A stretch of 64,000 nucleotides of DNA from Roseateles sp. Its GTDB lineage: Bacteria > Pseudomonadota > Gammaproteobacteria > Burkholderiales > Burkholderiaceae_C. Position numbers and translations under genes: made by a program. The DNA is taken from the NCBI GenBank assembly GCA_019234295.1, contig JAFALK010000085.1:1-64000 (forward strand), in the 5' to 3' direction. Positions 1-10,767 of the stretch are shown here, piece after piece (within the stretch, counting starts at the first letter, position 1; each line of letters opens with the position of its first letter). Below the pieces are notes generated by a model. It was not told the DNA's origin. It ran no database searches and saw only the letters and a program-made list of their open reading frames with translations.

Positions 1-1
1 C

Positions 2-172
2 CGCGGCGACTTGGAAATCGTCCTCGACGAGTACGAACTCGAGCCTTCGCCTGTCCACCTCGTCCACGCATCACGCGGACAGATGCCACTAAAGATGCGG
101 CGCTTCCTCGACTATGCGGCTCCTCGGCTCAGACGCGCCCTTGATGAGATTGCTGCGCCTCCGCTGGAATGA
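2..172 (+). CDS. LysR-family transcriptional regulator, C-terminal fragment (cut by window start)
   Basis: An open frame runs from the window edge to a TGA at 170-172 and gives 56 residues. It reads like the last strand and helices of a LysR effector-binding domain: a short basic/hydrophobic stretch (PVHLVHASRG), then the usual LysR end in which a bulky ...RRFLDYAAPRLRRALDE helix closes the domain. The helix-turn-helix part lies outside the window, so the effector and target genes cannot be told. The family call rests only on this tail pattern. Confidence 0.6.
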   Translation, partial: RGDLEIVLDEYELEPSPVHLVHASRGQMPLKMRRFLDYAAPRLRRALDEIAAPPLE

Positions 173-535
173 GTGAGGCGTCGCAACGATGTCGATGATT
201 GCGCAGGGGGGAGCTGGCAGTTGAAGGCGTCGCCGTTCAATGGCCGGTGTTGGTAGAAGCTGCCGTCCGAGCTTCCTAGCGCGAATGACTCTGACCAGCC
301 TCAAGCCGAGTCGCCGTACCTAGTCCGCCCGAGCCAGCGCATGCATTCAAACTGGTCAACAGTGAGCGCACAGATGGTCAACACGGCCGGAATCCGCACA
401 GCCTATCGAACGCAAAACCTGCAGGGCCGCTAGGAGTGGGAGGGACTAGCAATGCGTTGCTGCATTGATCAGTCCGTCATTGTTCGCCATCGGTCGCCTG
501 GATTCAGCCAAATTCTGGCAACGGACGCGGATATT
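173..535. other. Gene-poor stretch between LysR end and tRNA
   Basis: No convincing gene was found. A 71-residue minus-strand frame at 89-304 is out of phase with the LysR gene it overlaps and resembles nothing known. The stretch faces the 3' end of the tRNA at 536-612, the usual integration side for genomic islands, but I see no integrase and no repeat of the tRNA 3' end within the window. Confidence 0.5.
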
Positions 536-612
536 TGGTAGGCCGTGCTGGACTTGAACCAGCGACCAAAGGATTATGAGTCCTCTGCTCTAACCAACTG
601 AGCTAACGGCCC
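536..612 (-). tRNA. tRNA with CAT anticodon, probably tRNA-Ile2
   Basis: The reverse strand folds as a 77-nt cloverleaf with an encoded CCA end (536-538). The anticodon loop is CTCATAA, so the anticodon is CAT. Body features (TTGGTCGCTGGTTCAAGTCC in the variable and T arms) match the Ile2 type, whose C34 is changed to lysidine by TilS so that it reads AUA, rather than elongator Met. The acceptor stem is GGGCCGT with ACGGCCT, so the first pair is a G-U wobble. Automated tools may label it tRNA-Met. Confidence 0.88.
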
Positions 613-710
613 ACTGATACTGCAACTTCAACTTTCCCCCAGGGCCGCCACTGATTGAAGGCACCGAGAGGAGGCGCGCATTGTAGGGGCGCCCTCCTGC
701 CCCGCTCCGC

Positions 711-1724
711 CTATTTCTGGGACAGCGCCTGGCTCACCATCCGCGAGGTGATGTCGACGATTTGGATCATCTTGTCGTAGGCCATGCGCGTGGGCCCGAT
801 GACGCCCAGGGTGCCGACGATCTGGCCGTCGACTTCGTAGGGCGCGGAGACCACCGAGAGCTCCTCGTAGGGCACGACCTGGCTCTCGCCACCGATATAG
901 ATTCGCACGCCTTCGGCCCGGCTCGACACATCCAGCAGGCGCATCAGCTGCGTCTTCTGCTCAAAGAGGTCGAAGAGCCGGCGCAGGCTGCCCATGTCGT
1001 GGCTGAAGTCCTGCACGGTCAGGAGGTTGCGCTCACCGCTGACGACCACCCGATCCTGCTCGTCGGTCATGGCTTCGGTGCCGGCCTGCACGGCGGCGCT
1101 CATCAGCACTGCGATCTCGCCGCGGAGTTGGTCGACCTCGGACTTGAGCCGCCCGCGCACAGCCTCGAGCGTCAGTCCTGCGTATTGGGCGTTGAGCCGG
1201 TTCGAGGCCTCGGCCAGCTCGGCCTGGCCAATGTCCTGAGCGGTGAAGATCACGCGGTTCTGCACGTCGCCGTCGGGCGAGACCATGATGACGAGCACGC
1301 GGCGTTCGCCGAGGCGCAGAAACTCAATATGGTGGAAGACGCTCGGCTTCCTCGGCGCCGTGACCACGCCGACGAAGCTGGAGAGGTTGGACAGCAGGTG
1401 CGCGGCGCTGGTGATCACACGCTGGGGCTGGTCGGGCTGCAGCTCGATGGGCGTGGCATCGCCCGTGAGGATGTGCGGCTGCGCCGTCAGCATGGTGTCG
1501 ACGAAGAGCCGGTAGCCGCGCGCCGTGGGGATGCGGCCGGCGCTGGTGTGCGGACTGACGATGAGGCCCAGGTCCTCCAGGTCGGCCATCACATTGCGGA
1601 TGGTGGCCGGCGAGAGCTCCAGTCCCGAGGACTTGGACAGCGTGCGCGAGCCGACGGGCTGGCCGTCCGCGATATAGCGTTCGACCAGGGTTTTCAGCAG
1701 TGATTTGGATCTCTCGTCCAGCAT
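711..1724 (-). CDS. hrcA: Heat-inducible transcription repressor HrcA
   Basis: This 337-residue protein is full length for HrcA, the repressor that binds CIRCE elements upstream of groESL and dnaK operons. The first 75 residues form the winged-helix domain (ILKTL-like start, then [18 protein letters not shown] and the [12 protein letters not shown] wing), followed by the GAF-like dimerisation domain. It is transcribed divergently from nadK with only 55 bp between start codons. I found no CIRCE sequence (TTAGCACTC-N9-GAGTGCTAA) in that gap, so its targets are probably elsewhere and autoregulation through CIRCE is not supported here. Confidence 0.97.
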   Translation of the reverse strand: MLDERSKSLLKTLVERYIADGQPVGSRTLSKSSGLELSPATIRNVMADLEDLGLIVSPHTSAGRIPTARGYRLFVDTMLTAQPHILTGDATPIELQPDQPQRVITSAAHLLSNLSSFVGVVTAPRKPSVFHHIEFLRLGERRVLVIMVSPDGDVQNRVIFTAQDIGQAELAEASNRLNAQYAGLTLEAVRGRLKSEVDQLRGEIAVLMSAAVQAGTEAMTDEQDRVVVSGERNLLTVQDFSHDMGSLRRLFDLFEQKTQLMRLLDVSSRAEGVRIYIGGESQVVPYEELSVVSAPYEVDGQIVGTLGVIGPTRMAYDKMIQIVDITSRMVSQALSQK

Positions 1725-1779
1725 GGCGCAGTCATTTTACGAAGCCATTTCCACAAAGGCCCTGTGGTGTAATTCCTCA

Positions 1780-2652
<873 letters not shown>

Positions 2653-2653
2653 G

Positions 2654-4318
2654 ATGTTGCGACGGCTGAACCTACGGGATTTCGTCATCGTCCCTGAGCT
2701 GGAGCTCGAATTCGGCGCCGGCTTTGCGGTGCTGACCGGCGAAACGGGCGCGGGCAAGTCCATCCTGATCGACGCGCTGCAGCTGGCCCTGGGCAGCCGC
2801 GGCGATGCCGGCGTGGTACGTGAGGGCTCGGCCCGGGCCGAAGTGGTGGCCGAGTTCGACACTCCCGCGGCTCTCACGCCCTGGCTCGACGAAGCCGGCT
2901 TCGAAGCCGGTGAGACGCTCCTGATGCGCCGTGTGATCGACGCGCAAGGCAAGAGCCGCGCCTGGATCAACGGCAGCGCCGCCACCGTAGCTCAGTTGCG
3001 CGAGGCAGCCGACCATCTGCTGGACATCCACGGCCAGCACGCATGGCAGGGCCTCACCCGCCCGGCCTCGGTGCGCGCCCTGCTCGACGACTACTCTGGC
3101 GTGGACGCGCGCCCACTAGCCAAGGCCTATGCCGACTGGCGCATGGCACAAGATGCGCTGGCATCGGCGCAGAACCGCACAAACGAAATCCAGAGCGAGC
3201 GAGAGCGCCTGGCCTGGCAGATCGGCGAGCTTGGCAAGCTCGCGCCGGCCGAAGGCGAGTGGGAGGAGCTCAACGCCGAGCATCAACGGCTCTCGCACGG
3301 GCAGGCCCTGCTGGACGGCGTGCGCGCGGCGCTCGACGCGCTCTCGGAGGCCGAGGGCAGCAGCGAATCGCAGCTGTCCGCAGCGCTGGATCAGCTCGAT
3401 CAGGTGCTCGACTACGACACCGAGTTGCGCTCGCCCGTTGAAACACTGCGCAGTGTGCAAGCACAGATGCAGGACGCGGTCCACGAACTAAGCCGTTACT
3501 TGAGCAGCACGGAGCTGGACCCGGCGCGCATGCAGGAGCTGGACGAGCGCGTCTCGGCCTGGCTGTCGCTCGCACGGCGCTTCCGCCGCCAGCCGGCCGA
3601 ATTGCCGACGCTGCTTGGCCAGTGGCGAGCCGATCTGCAGGCGTTGGATGCTGCCAGCGATTTGGCGGCACTCGAAGCCACCGCGGCTGCAGCGCACAAG
3701 ACCTTCAACACGGAAGCTGCCAGGGTCAGCAAACAGCGCCGCGTTGGCGCACCCAAGCTGGCCGCGGCCGTCACACAGGCCATGCAGCAGTTGGGCATGG
3801 CGGGCGGCGCCTTCGAGATCTCGCTGTCGGCTCAGGCCGAGCCGCAGAGCTTCGGCCTGGAGTCGGCCGAGTTTCTCGTGGCCGGCCACGCCGGCAGCAC
3901 GCCGCGACTGCTCTCCAAGGTGGCCTCGGGGGGCGAGCTCTCGCGCATCGCGCTGGCGATTGCCGTCACCACCTCGCAGCAGGACAAGGCCGGCGTGGCC
4001 ACGCTGATTTTCGACGAGATCGATTCCGGCGTGGGCGGCGCGGTCGCAGAGACAGTGGGCAAACTGATGAAGCAGCTGGGACGCGAGCGCCAGGTGCTCG
4101 CCGTGACCCACCTGCCGCAGGTGGCAGCCTGCGCCGACCAGCATTTGCTCGTGGCCAAGGCCGCCCAGGCTGGAGTGACCACATCCTCGGTCAGCCCAAT
4201 CGCCGGCGAACAGCGCGTGGCCGAGATCGCGCGCATGCTCGGCGGCGAGCGGCTCTCATCCACCAGCCTCGCCCATGCCCAGGAAATGCTGACGCTGTCT
4301 TCAGCGAAGAAAAAATGA
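2654..4318 (+). CDS. recN: DNA repair protein RecN
   Basis: RecN is an SMC-like ATPase that tethers DNA during double-strand break repair. The 554-residue protein has a Walker A motif GETGAGKS at 29-36, a long central coiled-coil-forming region, a signature [12 protein letters not shown] near residue 425 and Walker [11 protein letters not shown] near residue 450. Length is normal. It starts 1 bp after nadK and its stop overlaps the rapZ start (ATGA). In many bacteria recN is LexA-controlled; I see no LexA-like box before it here, so it probably depends on the nadK promoter. Confidence 0.97.
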   Translation: MLRRLNLRDFVIVPELELEFGAGFAVLTGETGAGKSILIDALQLALGSRGDAGVVREGSARAEVVAEFDTPAALTPWLDEAGFEAGETLLMRRVIDAQGKSRAWINGSAATVAQLREAADHLLDIHGQHAWQGLTRPASVRALLDDYSGVDARPLAKAYADWRMAQDALASAQNRTNEIQSERERLAWQIGELGKLAPAEGEWEELNAEHQRLSHGQALLDGVRAALDALSEAEGSSESQLSAALDQLDQVLDYDTELRSPVETLRSVQAQMQDAVHELSRYLSSTELDPARMQELDERVSAWLSLARRFRRQPAELPTLLGQWRADLQALDAASDLAALEATAAAAHKTFNTEAARVSKQRRVGAPKLAAAVTQAMQQLGMAGGAFEISLSAQAEPQSFGLESAEFLVAGHAGSTPRLLSKVASGGELSRIALAIAVTTSQQDKAGVATLIFDEIDSGVGGAVAETVGKLMKQLGRERQVLAVTHLPQVAACADQHLLVAKAAQAGVTTSSVSPIAGEQRVAEIARMLGGERLSSTSLAHAQEMLTLSSAKKK

Positions 4319-5220
4319 TCAAGAGCGACGTCATCCTCGTCACAGGCATGTCGGGCGCGGGCAAGTCGGTGGCCATGCATGCACTCGAAGACGCGGGCTT
4401 TGCCTGCGTGGACAACCTGCCCTCCGAGCTGCTACTCGACCTGCTGCGCCTGGAGCGCCATCGCACGGTGCGCCGCCGCCTGGCCGTGGCGGTCGACGTA
4501 CGCTCTGCCGGCTCTCTGCCTCTGCTGCTGCCGCTGCTGACGCAGCTGCGCGCCGACGGCGTGGCCGTTCGCTCGATCTTCCTGGACGCCAACAATGAAG
4601 CCCTGATGCGCCGCTTCTCCGAAACGCGCCGCCCCCACCCGCTGCGCCACGACGAAGAGCCGGACCCAGGAGCCAACGAGGCGCACCGCGCTCTGCTCGA
4701 TGCCATCGCCATCGAGCGTGCCCTGCTCGCCGAGCTGCGCGAGCAGAGCACCGTGCTCGACACAAGCCTGCTGCGCCCGGCCCAGTTGCGCGCCTGGGTG
4801 CGCGACCTCGTGAACGTGGATGCGAACGAGCTGACCCTGGTCTTCGAGTCCTTCGCCTTCAAGCATGGAGTGCCCAGCGATGCCGACTTCGTCTACGACG
4901 TGCGCGTGCTGCCCAATCCCTATTACGACCGCGAACTGCGCCCGCTAACGGGCCGCGACGCGCCCGTGGCGGCCTATCTGGAGAGCCAGCCCGAGGTGCT
5001 GGAGATGCGCGACCAGATCGCTGCCTTCCTCAGGCGCTGGGTGCCGAGTTTCGGCGCCGACCAGCGCAGCTACCTGACCGTGGCCATCGGCTGCACCGGC
5101 GGCCAGCACCGCTCGGTCTACATGGTGGAATGGCTGGCGCGCGAGTTCGCCGCAAACGGCCAAGTGCTCAAGCGGCACCGCGAACTAGGCGTCACGACTG
5201 CGTTTGCGCAGAAGCCGTAG
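4315..5220 (+). CDS. rapZ: RNase adapter / nucleotide-binding protein RapZ (YvcJ family)
   Basis: RapZ-family proteins bind nucleotides, and in enterobacteria RapZ hands the GlmZ small RNA to RNase E to control glucosamine-6-phosphate synthesis. The 301-residue protein has Walker A GMSGAGKS at 11-18 and the family C-terminal motif GCTGGQHRS near residue 260. The ATG overlaps the recN stop by 4 bp, suggesting translational coupling. Its last 29 bp overlap the convergent small membrane gene at 5192-5512. Whether a GlmZ-like RNA exists in this organism cannot be seen. Confidence 0.94.
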   Translation: MIKSDVILVTGMSGAGKSVAMHALEDAGFACVDNLPSELLLDLLRLERHRTVRRRLAVAVDVRSAGSLPLLLPLLTQLRADGVAVRSIFLDANNEALMRRFSETRRPHPLRHDEEPDPGANEAHRALLDAIAIERALLAELREQSTVLDTSLLRPAQLRAWVRDLVNVDANELTLVFESFAFKHGVPSDADFVYDVRVLPNPYYDRELRPLTGRDAPVAAYLESQPEVLEMRDQIAAFLRRWVPSFGADQRSYLTVAIGCTGGQHRSVYMVEWLAREFAANGQVLKRHRELGVTTAFAQKP

Positions 5221-5512
5221 CACCGAAATAGAGCTTCGCGAGCAGCACGAACGAAGCGAGCGGGAAGGTCACCACCAGGAGCACGGCCCACAGCACGCGG
5301 CCGCGGCCATCGTGGAAGGCTGCCTGCACCAAGAAGTAGATGTGCGCCAAGCAGGCGGCGGCAAGACCCAGAGAGAGGCTGAGCAGCTTGACCGTGCCGT
5401 CCTCACCCGAATACTCGGCCGTGGCCGCGTCGACGAGGAACCAGAGGATAGTCAGGGCCACGGCCACAGAAACCAGGGCGGACTCGACGGCGTTCTTGAC
5501 TGCGGGCTTCAT
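5192..5512 (-). CDS. Small membrane protein of unknown function
   Basis: A 106-residue protein with about three hydrophobic segments (roughly residues 10-32, 42-66 and 72-95). I do not recognise a characterised family. Its ATG overlaps the mutY stop (ATGA), so it is the last gene of the mutM-mutY operon, and its 3' end runs 29 bp into the opposite-strand rapZ gene. A much longer frame begins at 5920 but covers mutY in another phase and is rejected. Hydrophobicity and coupling to mutY support a real gene; the role is unknown. Confidence 0.75.
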   Translation of the reverse strand: MKPAVKNAVESALVSVAVALTILWFLVDAATAEYSGEDGTVKLLSLSLGLAAACLAHIYFLVQAAFHDGRGRVLWAVLLVVTFPLASFVLLAKLYFGATASAQTQS

Positions 5513-6519
5513 GGATTGATGAGCTTTTTCAGCGGTGCGGGAAGGGCGTAACGCGCCAACTCTTCGCGCGCCACCCATTCTCCTTCGGGCAAGCTCGCGG
5601 CAGCAATGGGATTTTGCACACGGCGCGTGTGCAGCACCCAATCGAAATGGGTCAGCGCATGCTCGATACGAGGCATGGACTCCATCTCCGCTGAACCGGC
5701 GCAGGCTCGCAGCGCCGCCTCGTCCTCGAACATGGGCAGGCTCCACAAACCTGCCCACACGCCCTTGCCCGGGCGTTGCTGGAGCAGCACGCGGCCCTCG
5801 CGCTCCAGCCACAGCCACCAGTTCTCGCGCCGGCTTCTCTTGAGCTTGCGGCTCTTCACGGGATAACGCTCTGCCTCGGCTGTGCCGGCGCACAGGGCGC
5901 TCGCCGGGCAGATCAGGCATTGCGGCTTGCGCGGCGTGCAGACGGTCGCGCCCAGGTCCATCAGCCCCTGCGTATAGGCCTCCACACCCTTGGCAGGGAC
6001 CAGTTGCTCGGCGATGGCCCAGAGCTTTTTCTCCTCGGCCGAGGAGGCCATGTCCCCGTCGAAGGCCAGCAGCCGCGTCAGTACGCGCTTGACGTTGCCG
6101 TCCAGGATGGCCACACGCTCGCCAAAGCAGAAGGCCGCGATGGCCGCCGCGGTCGAGCGGCCAATGCCCGGCAGCTCCTTGAGCGCGGCCGCGCCTCGGG
6201 GGAACTCACCGCCATGCCTGTCGCGCACGGCCTCGGCACAGCGGTGCAGATTGCGGGCTCGGCTGTAATAGCCCAAGCCCTGCCACATCGCCAGCACCTC
6301 ATCGAGATGCGCATCGGCCAGCGCAGTGACGGTCGGAAAACGTTCTAGAAAGCGCGCGTAGTAGCCCAGCACCGTGGTGACCTGGGTCTGCTGCAGCATG
6401 ATCTCCGACAGCCACACGCGGTAGGGATCGCGCGTGTTCTGCCAAGGCAGCGAGCTGCGCCCATGCTGGCGCTGCCAAGCCACGAGCAAGGCGGGAAAGT
6501 CTTTCAGCGCTTCTGGCAT
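5509..6519 (-). CDS. mutY: Adenine DNA glycosylase MutY
   Basis: MutY removes adenine mispaired with 8-oxoguanine. In the 336-residue protein the catalytic Glu is in SEIMLQQTQ near residue 39, the helix-hairpin-helix is at about 113-128 ([10 protein letters not shown]), the second catalytic residue is Asp140, and a [4Fe-4S] cluster is bound by Cys194, 201, 204 and 210 (C-x6-C-x2-C-x5-C). The C-terminal third is the NUDIX-like domain that recognises 8-oxoguanine. I chose the ATG at 6519, overlapping the mutM 3' end by 16 bp, over an upstream in-frame start inside mutM. Confidence 0.96.
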   Translation of the reverse strand: MPEALKDFPALLVAWQRQHGRSSLPWQNTRDPYRVWLSEIMLQQTQVTTVLGYYARFLERFPTVTALADAHLDEVLAMWQGLGYYSRARNLHRCAEAVRDRHGGEFPRGAAALKELPGIGRSTAAAIAAFCFGERVAILDGNVKRVLTRLLAFDGDMASSAEEKKLWAIAEQLVPAKGVEAYTQGLMDLGATVCTPRKPQCLICPASALCAGTAEAERYPVKSRKLKRSRRENWWLWLEREGRVLLQQRPGKGVWAGLWSLPMFEDEAALRACAGSAEMESMPRIEHALTHFDWVLHTRRVQNPIAAASLPEGEWVAREELARYALPAPLKKLINP

Positions 6520-7331
6520 GTGGGACAGAAATAGGTGGCGCGCTGGCCTTGCACGATGCGGCGGATCTTGCTTGCGCAAACGCGGCAGGGCAGGCCCTCC
6601 CGGCCGTAGACGTCGGCCTGCATCTGGAAGCTGCCGGCCACGCCGTGGGCGTTCTTGAAGTCGCGCAGCGTGGTGCCGCCGGCCTCGAGCGCCTGGGCCA
6701 GCACGCCGCGCACGGCGGCGACCAACTTGTCGGCACGCGGGCGGCTGAGCCTGCCGGCAGGCAGGCGAGGGTCGATACCCGCACGATACAGGGCCTCGCA
6801 GGCGTAGATGTTGCCTGCGCCGACAACAATGTCCCCCGCCAGCAGCGCCTGCTTGACGGCCACCCGTCGCCCCGAGAGGCCCGCATGCAGATGCGCGCCA
6901 TTGAAGCGGGGATCGAACGGCTCCAGCCCCAGGCCGCCAAGCAGCCCCGCAGCGGGCTCGGCATCGAGGGCGGGCGACCAGATCACGGCACCGAAACGGC
7001 GCGGATCGGTCAGGCGCAGAAGGCCGCGGTCGGTCTGCAAATCGAAGTGATCATGAGGCCCGGGCGAAGCCGTGTTGTTGGCAAAGTTAAGGGAGCCCGA
7101 CATGCCCAGGTGCATCAGCAGCCCGCCTCGGATAGTGACACTTTGCAAGGGCAGCCACAAATATTTACCGCGTCGCGCCGCATCGCCGACGCGGGCGCCG
7201 ACCAGGCGTTTTTCGTCGAGGCCCAGAGGCCACCGCAGAGGCTTGCCCAGGCGCACGGCACACACGGCGGCGCCTGCAATGGCGCTGGCAAAGCTCAGAC
7301 GCGTGACTTCGACTTCGGGCAACTCGGGCAT
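6504..7331 (-). CDS. mutM: Formamidopyrimidine-DNA glycosylase MutM (Fpg)
   Basis: This bifunctional glycosylase/AP lyase excises 8-oxoguanine opposite cytosine. The start at 7331 is fixed by the chemistry: after Met removal the N-terminal Pro is the nucleophile, followed by the invariant Glu (MPELPEVEV). Lys56 lies in the conserved RGKYLWL loop. A C-terminal zinc finger is formed by Cys249, 252, 269 and 272. The 275-residue length is normal. mutM and mutY form an overlapping pair, so the two enzymes of the oxidised-guanine repair pathway are probably made together. Confidence 0.97.
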   Translation of the reverse strand: MPELPEVEVTRLSFASAIAGAAVCAVRLGKPLRWPLGLDEKRLVGARVGDAARRGKYLWLPLQSVTIRGGLLMHLGMSGSLNFANNTASPGPHDHFDLQTDRGLLRLTDPRRFGAVIWSPALDAEPAAGLLGGLGLEPFDPRFNGAHLHAGLSGRRVAVKQALLAGDIVVGAGNIYACEALYRAGIDPRLPAGRLSRPRADKLVAAVRGVLAQALEAGGTTLRDFKNAHGVAGSFQMQADVYGREGLPCRVCASKIRRIVQGQRATYFCPTCQKR

Positions 7332-7390
7332 GACTGAAATCATAGCGATGGAGAAAGTGCAGAATTGCGAGAACCCGATCTGGAGTCTTC

Positions 7391-9169
7391 ATGCCCGAGT
7401 TCATCCGCCGCAGCGCGCTCAGTCTTGCGCTCTTGGCCTGTCTGCCTGCCCTGGCGCAGGATGCCCCACCGCCTGCCGCAGAGGAGGAAGTCCCGGCAGC
7501 GCCCGTCGTCAACTCGGACATGGATGCGCTGCTCTTCTATCAAACGCTGATTGGCGAGGTTGAGCTGGCCAAGGGGCAGGTCGGGCAGGCTTACCAGATC
7601 CTGCTCGATGCAGCGCGCCGTAGTCGTGATGAGGACCTGTTCAAGCAGGCGCTGGGCATTGCCATGCAGGCGCGCGCGGGCGAAGAAGCGCTGGCCGCTG
7701 CGAAGGCCTGGCGCGAAGCAAAGCCCGGCTCGCGCGAGGCTCAGCTGACCACGGTGCAGCTGCTGGCCGCACTTGGCCGCCCGATCGGCGCCAGCGCCGC
7801 CGTGCGGGACCTGCTGACGCTGACCGCGCCGGATCAGCGACCCGGCGTGCTGGTCACGCTGCCCAATCTGTTTCAGCGCGCGGCGGAACCCAAGCAGGTC
7901 TACGAAGAATTCGCGCCCCTGCTCGAAGAGCAGGCTCAGCATCCCGAGATGCGCGATGCCGCCCAGCTGACCCAGGCCCGCCTCGCCATGATGGCCGGAG
8001 AACACGACAAAGCGCTGGCATTGACAGAGACCCTGGCCGCCAACCGCCCCATGGGCGACGAGCCCATGCAGCTCGCCCTGGATCTGATGCCCGAGCGGCC
8101 GGCGGCTGAGAAGCTGATCGTGAAGCGTCTGCAGGAGCAGCCGACGAACGCCCCCTTGCGCCTGGCCTACGGCCGCGCGCTGATGCGCTCGCAGCACATC
8201 GTCGAAGGCACTGAGCAGTTCAGGATCGTGACCGAGACGCAGCCGGACAACGCCACGGCATGGTTCGGACTGGGGACTGCCGAGCTGGATCTGCAGCATC
8301 CGGCCGCTTCCGAGGCTGCCTTGCGCAAGTACCTGAGCCTGCTGCCACCCATCGAGGCCAAGAGCAGCAACGACGTCAACAGCGTTGCCACCACCGCACA
8401 CGACGCGCGCCAGCAAGCCTGGCTGATGCTGTCGCTCGCGGCCGAGCGCCAGGGTGACCTGCGCGCAGCCGGCGAGTGGCTGGCCAAGGTCGACACGCCC
8501 AAGGAGCCCGTGGCCCTGTCCCTGCGCCGCGCCAGCCTGCTGGCCCGGCAGGGCAAGGTAGCCGAGGGCCGGCGCATGCTGGAGGCCCTGCCGGCCGAGA
8601 GCAATGAGCAGCAGCGCAGCCGTTGGCTCGCGCTGGCCCAGTTCCTGCGCGAGCAGCGTGACTGGAACGGGGCCGACGCGATGCTTGCCAAGGCCTTGGA
8701 ATTGCAGCCGGCCGACCCCGAGCTGCTCTACGAACGCGCCATGCTGGCCGAGCGGCTCGGCCAGCTCGACCAGATGGAGGCCGGCCTGCGCCGGGTGATC
8801 GCACTCAAGCCCGATTTCTACAGCGCCTACAACGCGCTGGGCTATTCGCTGGCCGATCGCAACGAGCGCCTGCCCGAGGCGCGCGAGCTGATTGCCAAGG
8901 CGCTGGCCAACGTCCCGAACGAGCCGGCCTTCATCGACAGCATGGGCTGGCTGAACTTCCGCGAGGGCAGGCATGACGAGGCCGTCAAGCTGCTGCGCCA
9001 GGCCTATGCCGCCTTCCCCGATGCCGAGGTGGGTGCGCACTTGGGTGAGGCTCTGTGGACCAGCGGCGAACAGCAGGAGGCCCTTCGCGTGTGGCGCGAG
9101 GCCCATGGACGCGACCCGAAGAACGAGGTACTGCAGCAGACGCTCGCCCGGCTGAAGGCCAAGCTGTGA
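7391..9169 (+). CDS. TPR-repeat protein upstream of lolB, probably envelope-located
   Basis: A 592-residue protein starting with a signal peptide (about residues 1-22, ending ALAQ) and then mostly helical tetratricopeptide-like repeats. The clearest run from about residue 420 to the end, for example LLYERAMLAERLGQLDQ and FYSAYNALGYSLADRN. An acidic proline/alanine linker follows the signal. A TPR gene directly before lolB is common in betaproteobacteria. It overlaps lolB by GTGA. TPR arrays bind proteins or peptides; the partner is unknown, though the coupling suggests a role in outer-membrane assembly. Confidence 0.88.
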   Translation: MPEFIRRSALSLALLACLPALAQDAPPPAAEEEVPAAPVVNSDMDALLFYQTLIGEVELAKGQVGQAYQILLDAARRSRDEDLFKQALGIAMQARAGEEALAAAKAWREAKPGSREAQLTTVQLLAALGRPIGASAAVRDLLTLTAPDQRPGVLVTLPNLFQRAAEPKQVYEEFAPLLEEQAQHPEMRDAAQLTQARLAMMAGEHDKALALTETLAANRPMGDEPMQLALDLMPERPAAEKLIVKRLQEQPTNAPLRLAYGRALMRSQHIVEGTEQFRIVTETQPDNATAWFGLGTAELDLQHPAASEAALRKYLSLLPPIEAKSSNDVNSVATTAHDARQQAWLMLSLAAERQGDLRAAGEWLAKVDTPKEPVALSLRRASLLARQGKVAEGRRMLEALPAESNEQQRSRWLALAQFLREQRDWNGADAMLAKALELQPADPELLYERAMLAERLGQLDQMEAGLRRVIALKPDFYSAYNALGYSLADRNERLPEARELIAKALANVPNEPAFIDSMGWLNFREGRHDEAVKLLRQAYAAFPDAEVGAHLGEALWTSGEQQEALRVWREAHGRDPKNEVLQQTLARLKAKL

Positions 9170-9699
9170 AGGCTCTGGTTTTCGCGGTGGCCCTCGCGGT
9201 CGCAGGCTGCGCGGGCATGAAGCCCCAAGCGCTGCCACCTCAGTCGACGTCCGACCAGCGCATCAGCGGCAAGCTCAGCGTGCAAGTGCAAGACGCGATG
9301 GATCCGGATGCACGCAAGGGTGGCAGTGGCAGTTTCGAGCTGCTGGGCAGCGCCTCTGCAGGGCAGTTCGAACTCTCCACGCCGTTGGGCGGCCTCGTGG
9401 CTCGTGCGAGCTGGCGCGCCGACGAGGTCACGCTCGAAACACCGCAAGGCACACGCGCCTTTGCCGACCTGGACGCGATGAGCCGCGAGATGCTTGGCGA
9501 GAGCATTCCCGTGGCCGCCCTGTTCGACTGGCTGCAAGGCCGCGCCTGGGGCGGCGCGCCCAGCACGCCGCTGGCCGATGGCTTCGAGCAGCTCGGCTGG
9601 CGCATTGACCTCTCCCGCTTTGGAGACGGCATCATCAACGCTACGCGCAGCTATGCGCCCGTCGTGACCCTGCGTGCACGCATCGAACCCAGGCTATGA
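9166..9699 (+). CDS. lolB: Outer-membrane lipoprotein LolB
   Basis: LolB receives lipoproteins from the carrier LolA and inserts them into the outer membrane. The 177-residue protein begins with a GTG overlapping the upstream stop and has a short lipoprotein signal with lipobox VAGC (Cys15). The beta-rich body contains the usual LolB pattern: GSFELLGS, then TPLGGLVARAS, then PVAALFDWLQGRAWGG. A longer frame from 9055 lies within the TPR gene and would lose the signal peptide. The stop overlaps the ispE start (ATGA). Confidence 0.93.
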   Translation: MKALVFAVALAVAGCAGMKPQALPPQSTSDQRISGKLSVQVQDAMDPDARKGGSGSFELLGSASAGQFELSTPLGGLVARASWRADEVTLETPQGTRAFADLDAMSREMLGESIPVAALFDWLQGRAWGGAPSTPLADGFEQLGWRIDLSRFGDGIINATRSYAPVVTLRARIEPRL

Positions 9700-10595
9700 A
9701 GGCGCTCCACGACGTTCCCGCTCCCGCAAAGCTCAACCTCTTCCTGCATGTGGTGGGCAAGCGGCCGGACGGCTATCACCTGCTGCAGTCGGTCTTCGTG
9801 CTGATCGACTGGGCCGACAAGCTGCACTTCGACAGGCGCGACGATGGCCAACTGCGCCGCCACGACCTCGGCCCCAAGCTGCCCGACGACGACCTCTGCC
9901 TGCGCGCAGCGCGCCTCCTGCAGCAATATTCGGGCTGCGCGTTTGGCGCTGACATCCATATCGACAAGCGGCTACCCGCAGGCGCAGGCATGGGTGGCGG
10001 ATCGTCTGACGCTGCGACTGTGCTGCTCGCGCTCAATCGGCTCTGGGGGCTGAAGCTGCCACGCAAGAACCTCTTGGAGCTGGGGCTCAGGCTCGGTGCC
10101 GACGTGCCCTTCTTCCTGGGTGGGCAAAACGCCTTCGTCGAAGGCATCGGCGAGGTGCTGCATCCGCTCGAGCTGCCCGAGTTGCAGTTCGCGGTTCTCA
10201 AGCCGAGCGCCTCGATCGCGACCTCGCAAATATTTTCGAGCCAACTGTTGCAGCGCAGCGAAAGTATGGCTATAGTAGCGGGCTTTCCTGCTCACGCAGA
10301 CCTTGGCAAAAGTTTTGACCCTTACGATGGTCGAAACGACTTGCAAAAGGCCGCCGAAGCAGCCTGCCCCGAGGTGGCTCAAGCCCTCTCGATGCTGAAC
10401 AAGAAGTTCGGCAACAGCCGGATGACCGGCTCGGGCAGCGCAGTGTTCGCTGTGGTGGGCGGGAAGGACGGAGACAAAGGTATCTTGAGCCAGGCCATGG
10501 CGACAATACTTCGGGACGCGCCCGAGGGATGGCTTGGGGAAATATGCCGTAGCTTGAGTCGACATCCGCTGGTCGGGTGGGTCGAGGACAGCTAA
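9696..10595 (+). CDS. ispE: 4-diphosphocytidyl-2-C-methyl-D-erythritol kinase
   Basis: IspE is the GHMP-family kinase of the non-mevalonate (MEP) isoprenoid pathway; it phosphorylates the 2-hydroxyl of CDP-methylerythritol. The N-terminal PAPAKLNLFLHV and the ATP-binding loop PAGAGMGGGSSDAA (about 94-107) are diagnostic. At 299 residues it is slightly long. The gene is coupled to lolB by an ATGA overlap and is followed by tRNA-Gln, an order conserved in Burkholderiales. Confidence 0.97.
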   Translation: MKALHDVPAPAKLNLFLHVVGKRPDGYHLLQSVFVLIDWADKLHFDRRDDGQLRRHDLGPKLPDDDLCLRAARLLQQYSGCAFGADIHIDKRLPAGAGMGGGSSDAATVLLALNRLWGLKLPRKNLLELGLRLGADVPFFLGGQNAFVEGIGEVLHPLELPELQFAVLKPSASIATSQIFSSQLLQRSESMAIVAGFPAHADLGKSFDPYDGRNDLQKAAEAACPEVAQALSMLNKKFGNSRMTGSGSAVFAVVGGKDGDKGILSQAMATILRDAPEGWLGEICRSLSRHPLVGWVEDS

Positions 10596-10636
10596 AGTTT
10601 TGGGGCGCTGCTGGCTGTATGAGCAGTGTCCTGTGT

Positions 10637-10713
10637 AGGGGAGTCGCCAAGTTGGTTAAGGCATCGGATTTTGATTCCGACATGCGAGGGTTCGAGTCCT
10701 TCCTCCCCTGCCA
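10637..10713 (+). tRNA. tRNA-Gln (TTG anticodon)
   Basis: A 77-nt cloverleaf with acceptor stem AGGGGAG pairing fully with CTCCCCT, discriminator G and an encoded CCA. The anticodon loop ATTTTGATT gives TTG, so it decodes CAA (and CAG by wobble). The T stem has one G-U pair. It sits between ispE and prs, as in related genomes, and a terminator-like hairpin follows 10 bp later. Confidence 0.95.
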
Positions 10714-10723
10714 AATCATTTGA

Positions 10724-10750
10724 GAAACCCGCGCTGCGGGTTTCTTTCCT
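10724..10750 (+). terminator. Rho-independent terminator after tRNA-Gln
   Basis: A perfect 9-bp stem (GAAACCCGC / GCGGGTTTC) with a 3-nt loop, followed by TTTCCT. It lies between tRNA-Gln and the GTG start of prs, so it probably ends the tRNA transcript or attenuates read-through into prs. Confidence 0.75.
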
Positions 10751-10767
10751 TCTGCGAAGGGCCCGCT

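Noticed and set aside
1725..1779. CIRCE element between hrcA and nadK
   Set aside because: I looked for TTAGCACTC-N9-GAGTGCTAA and found no match; only a short CCACA/TGTGG dyad is present.
7340..9238. 632-residue minus-strand frame opposite the TPR gene
   Set aside because: Antisense shadow in GC-rich DNA: the plus-strand frame has a signal peptide, TPR pattern and coupling to lolB; the antisense protein is a low-complexity Gly/Gln/Leu-rich sequence.
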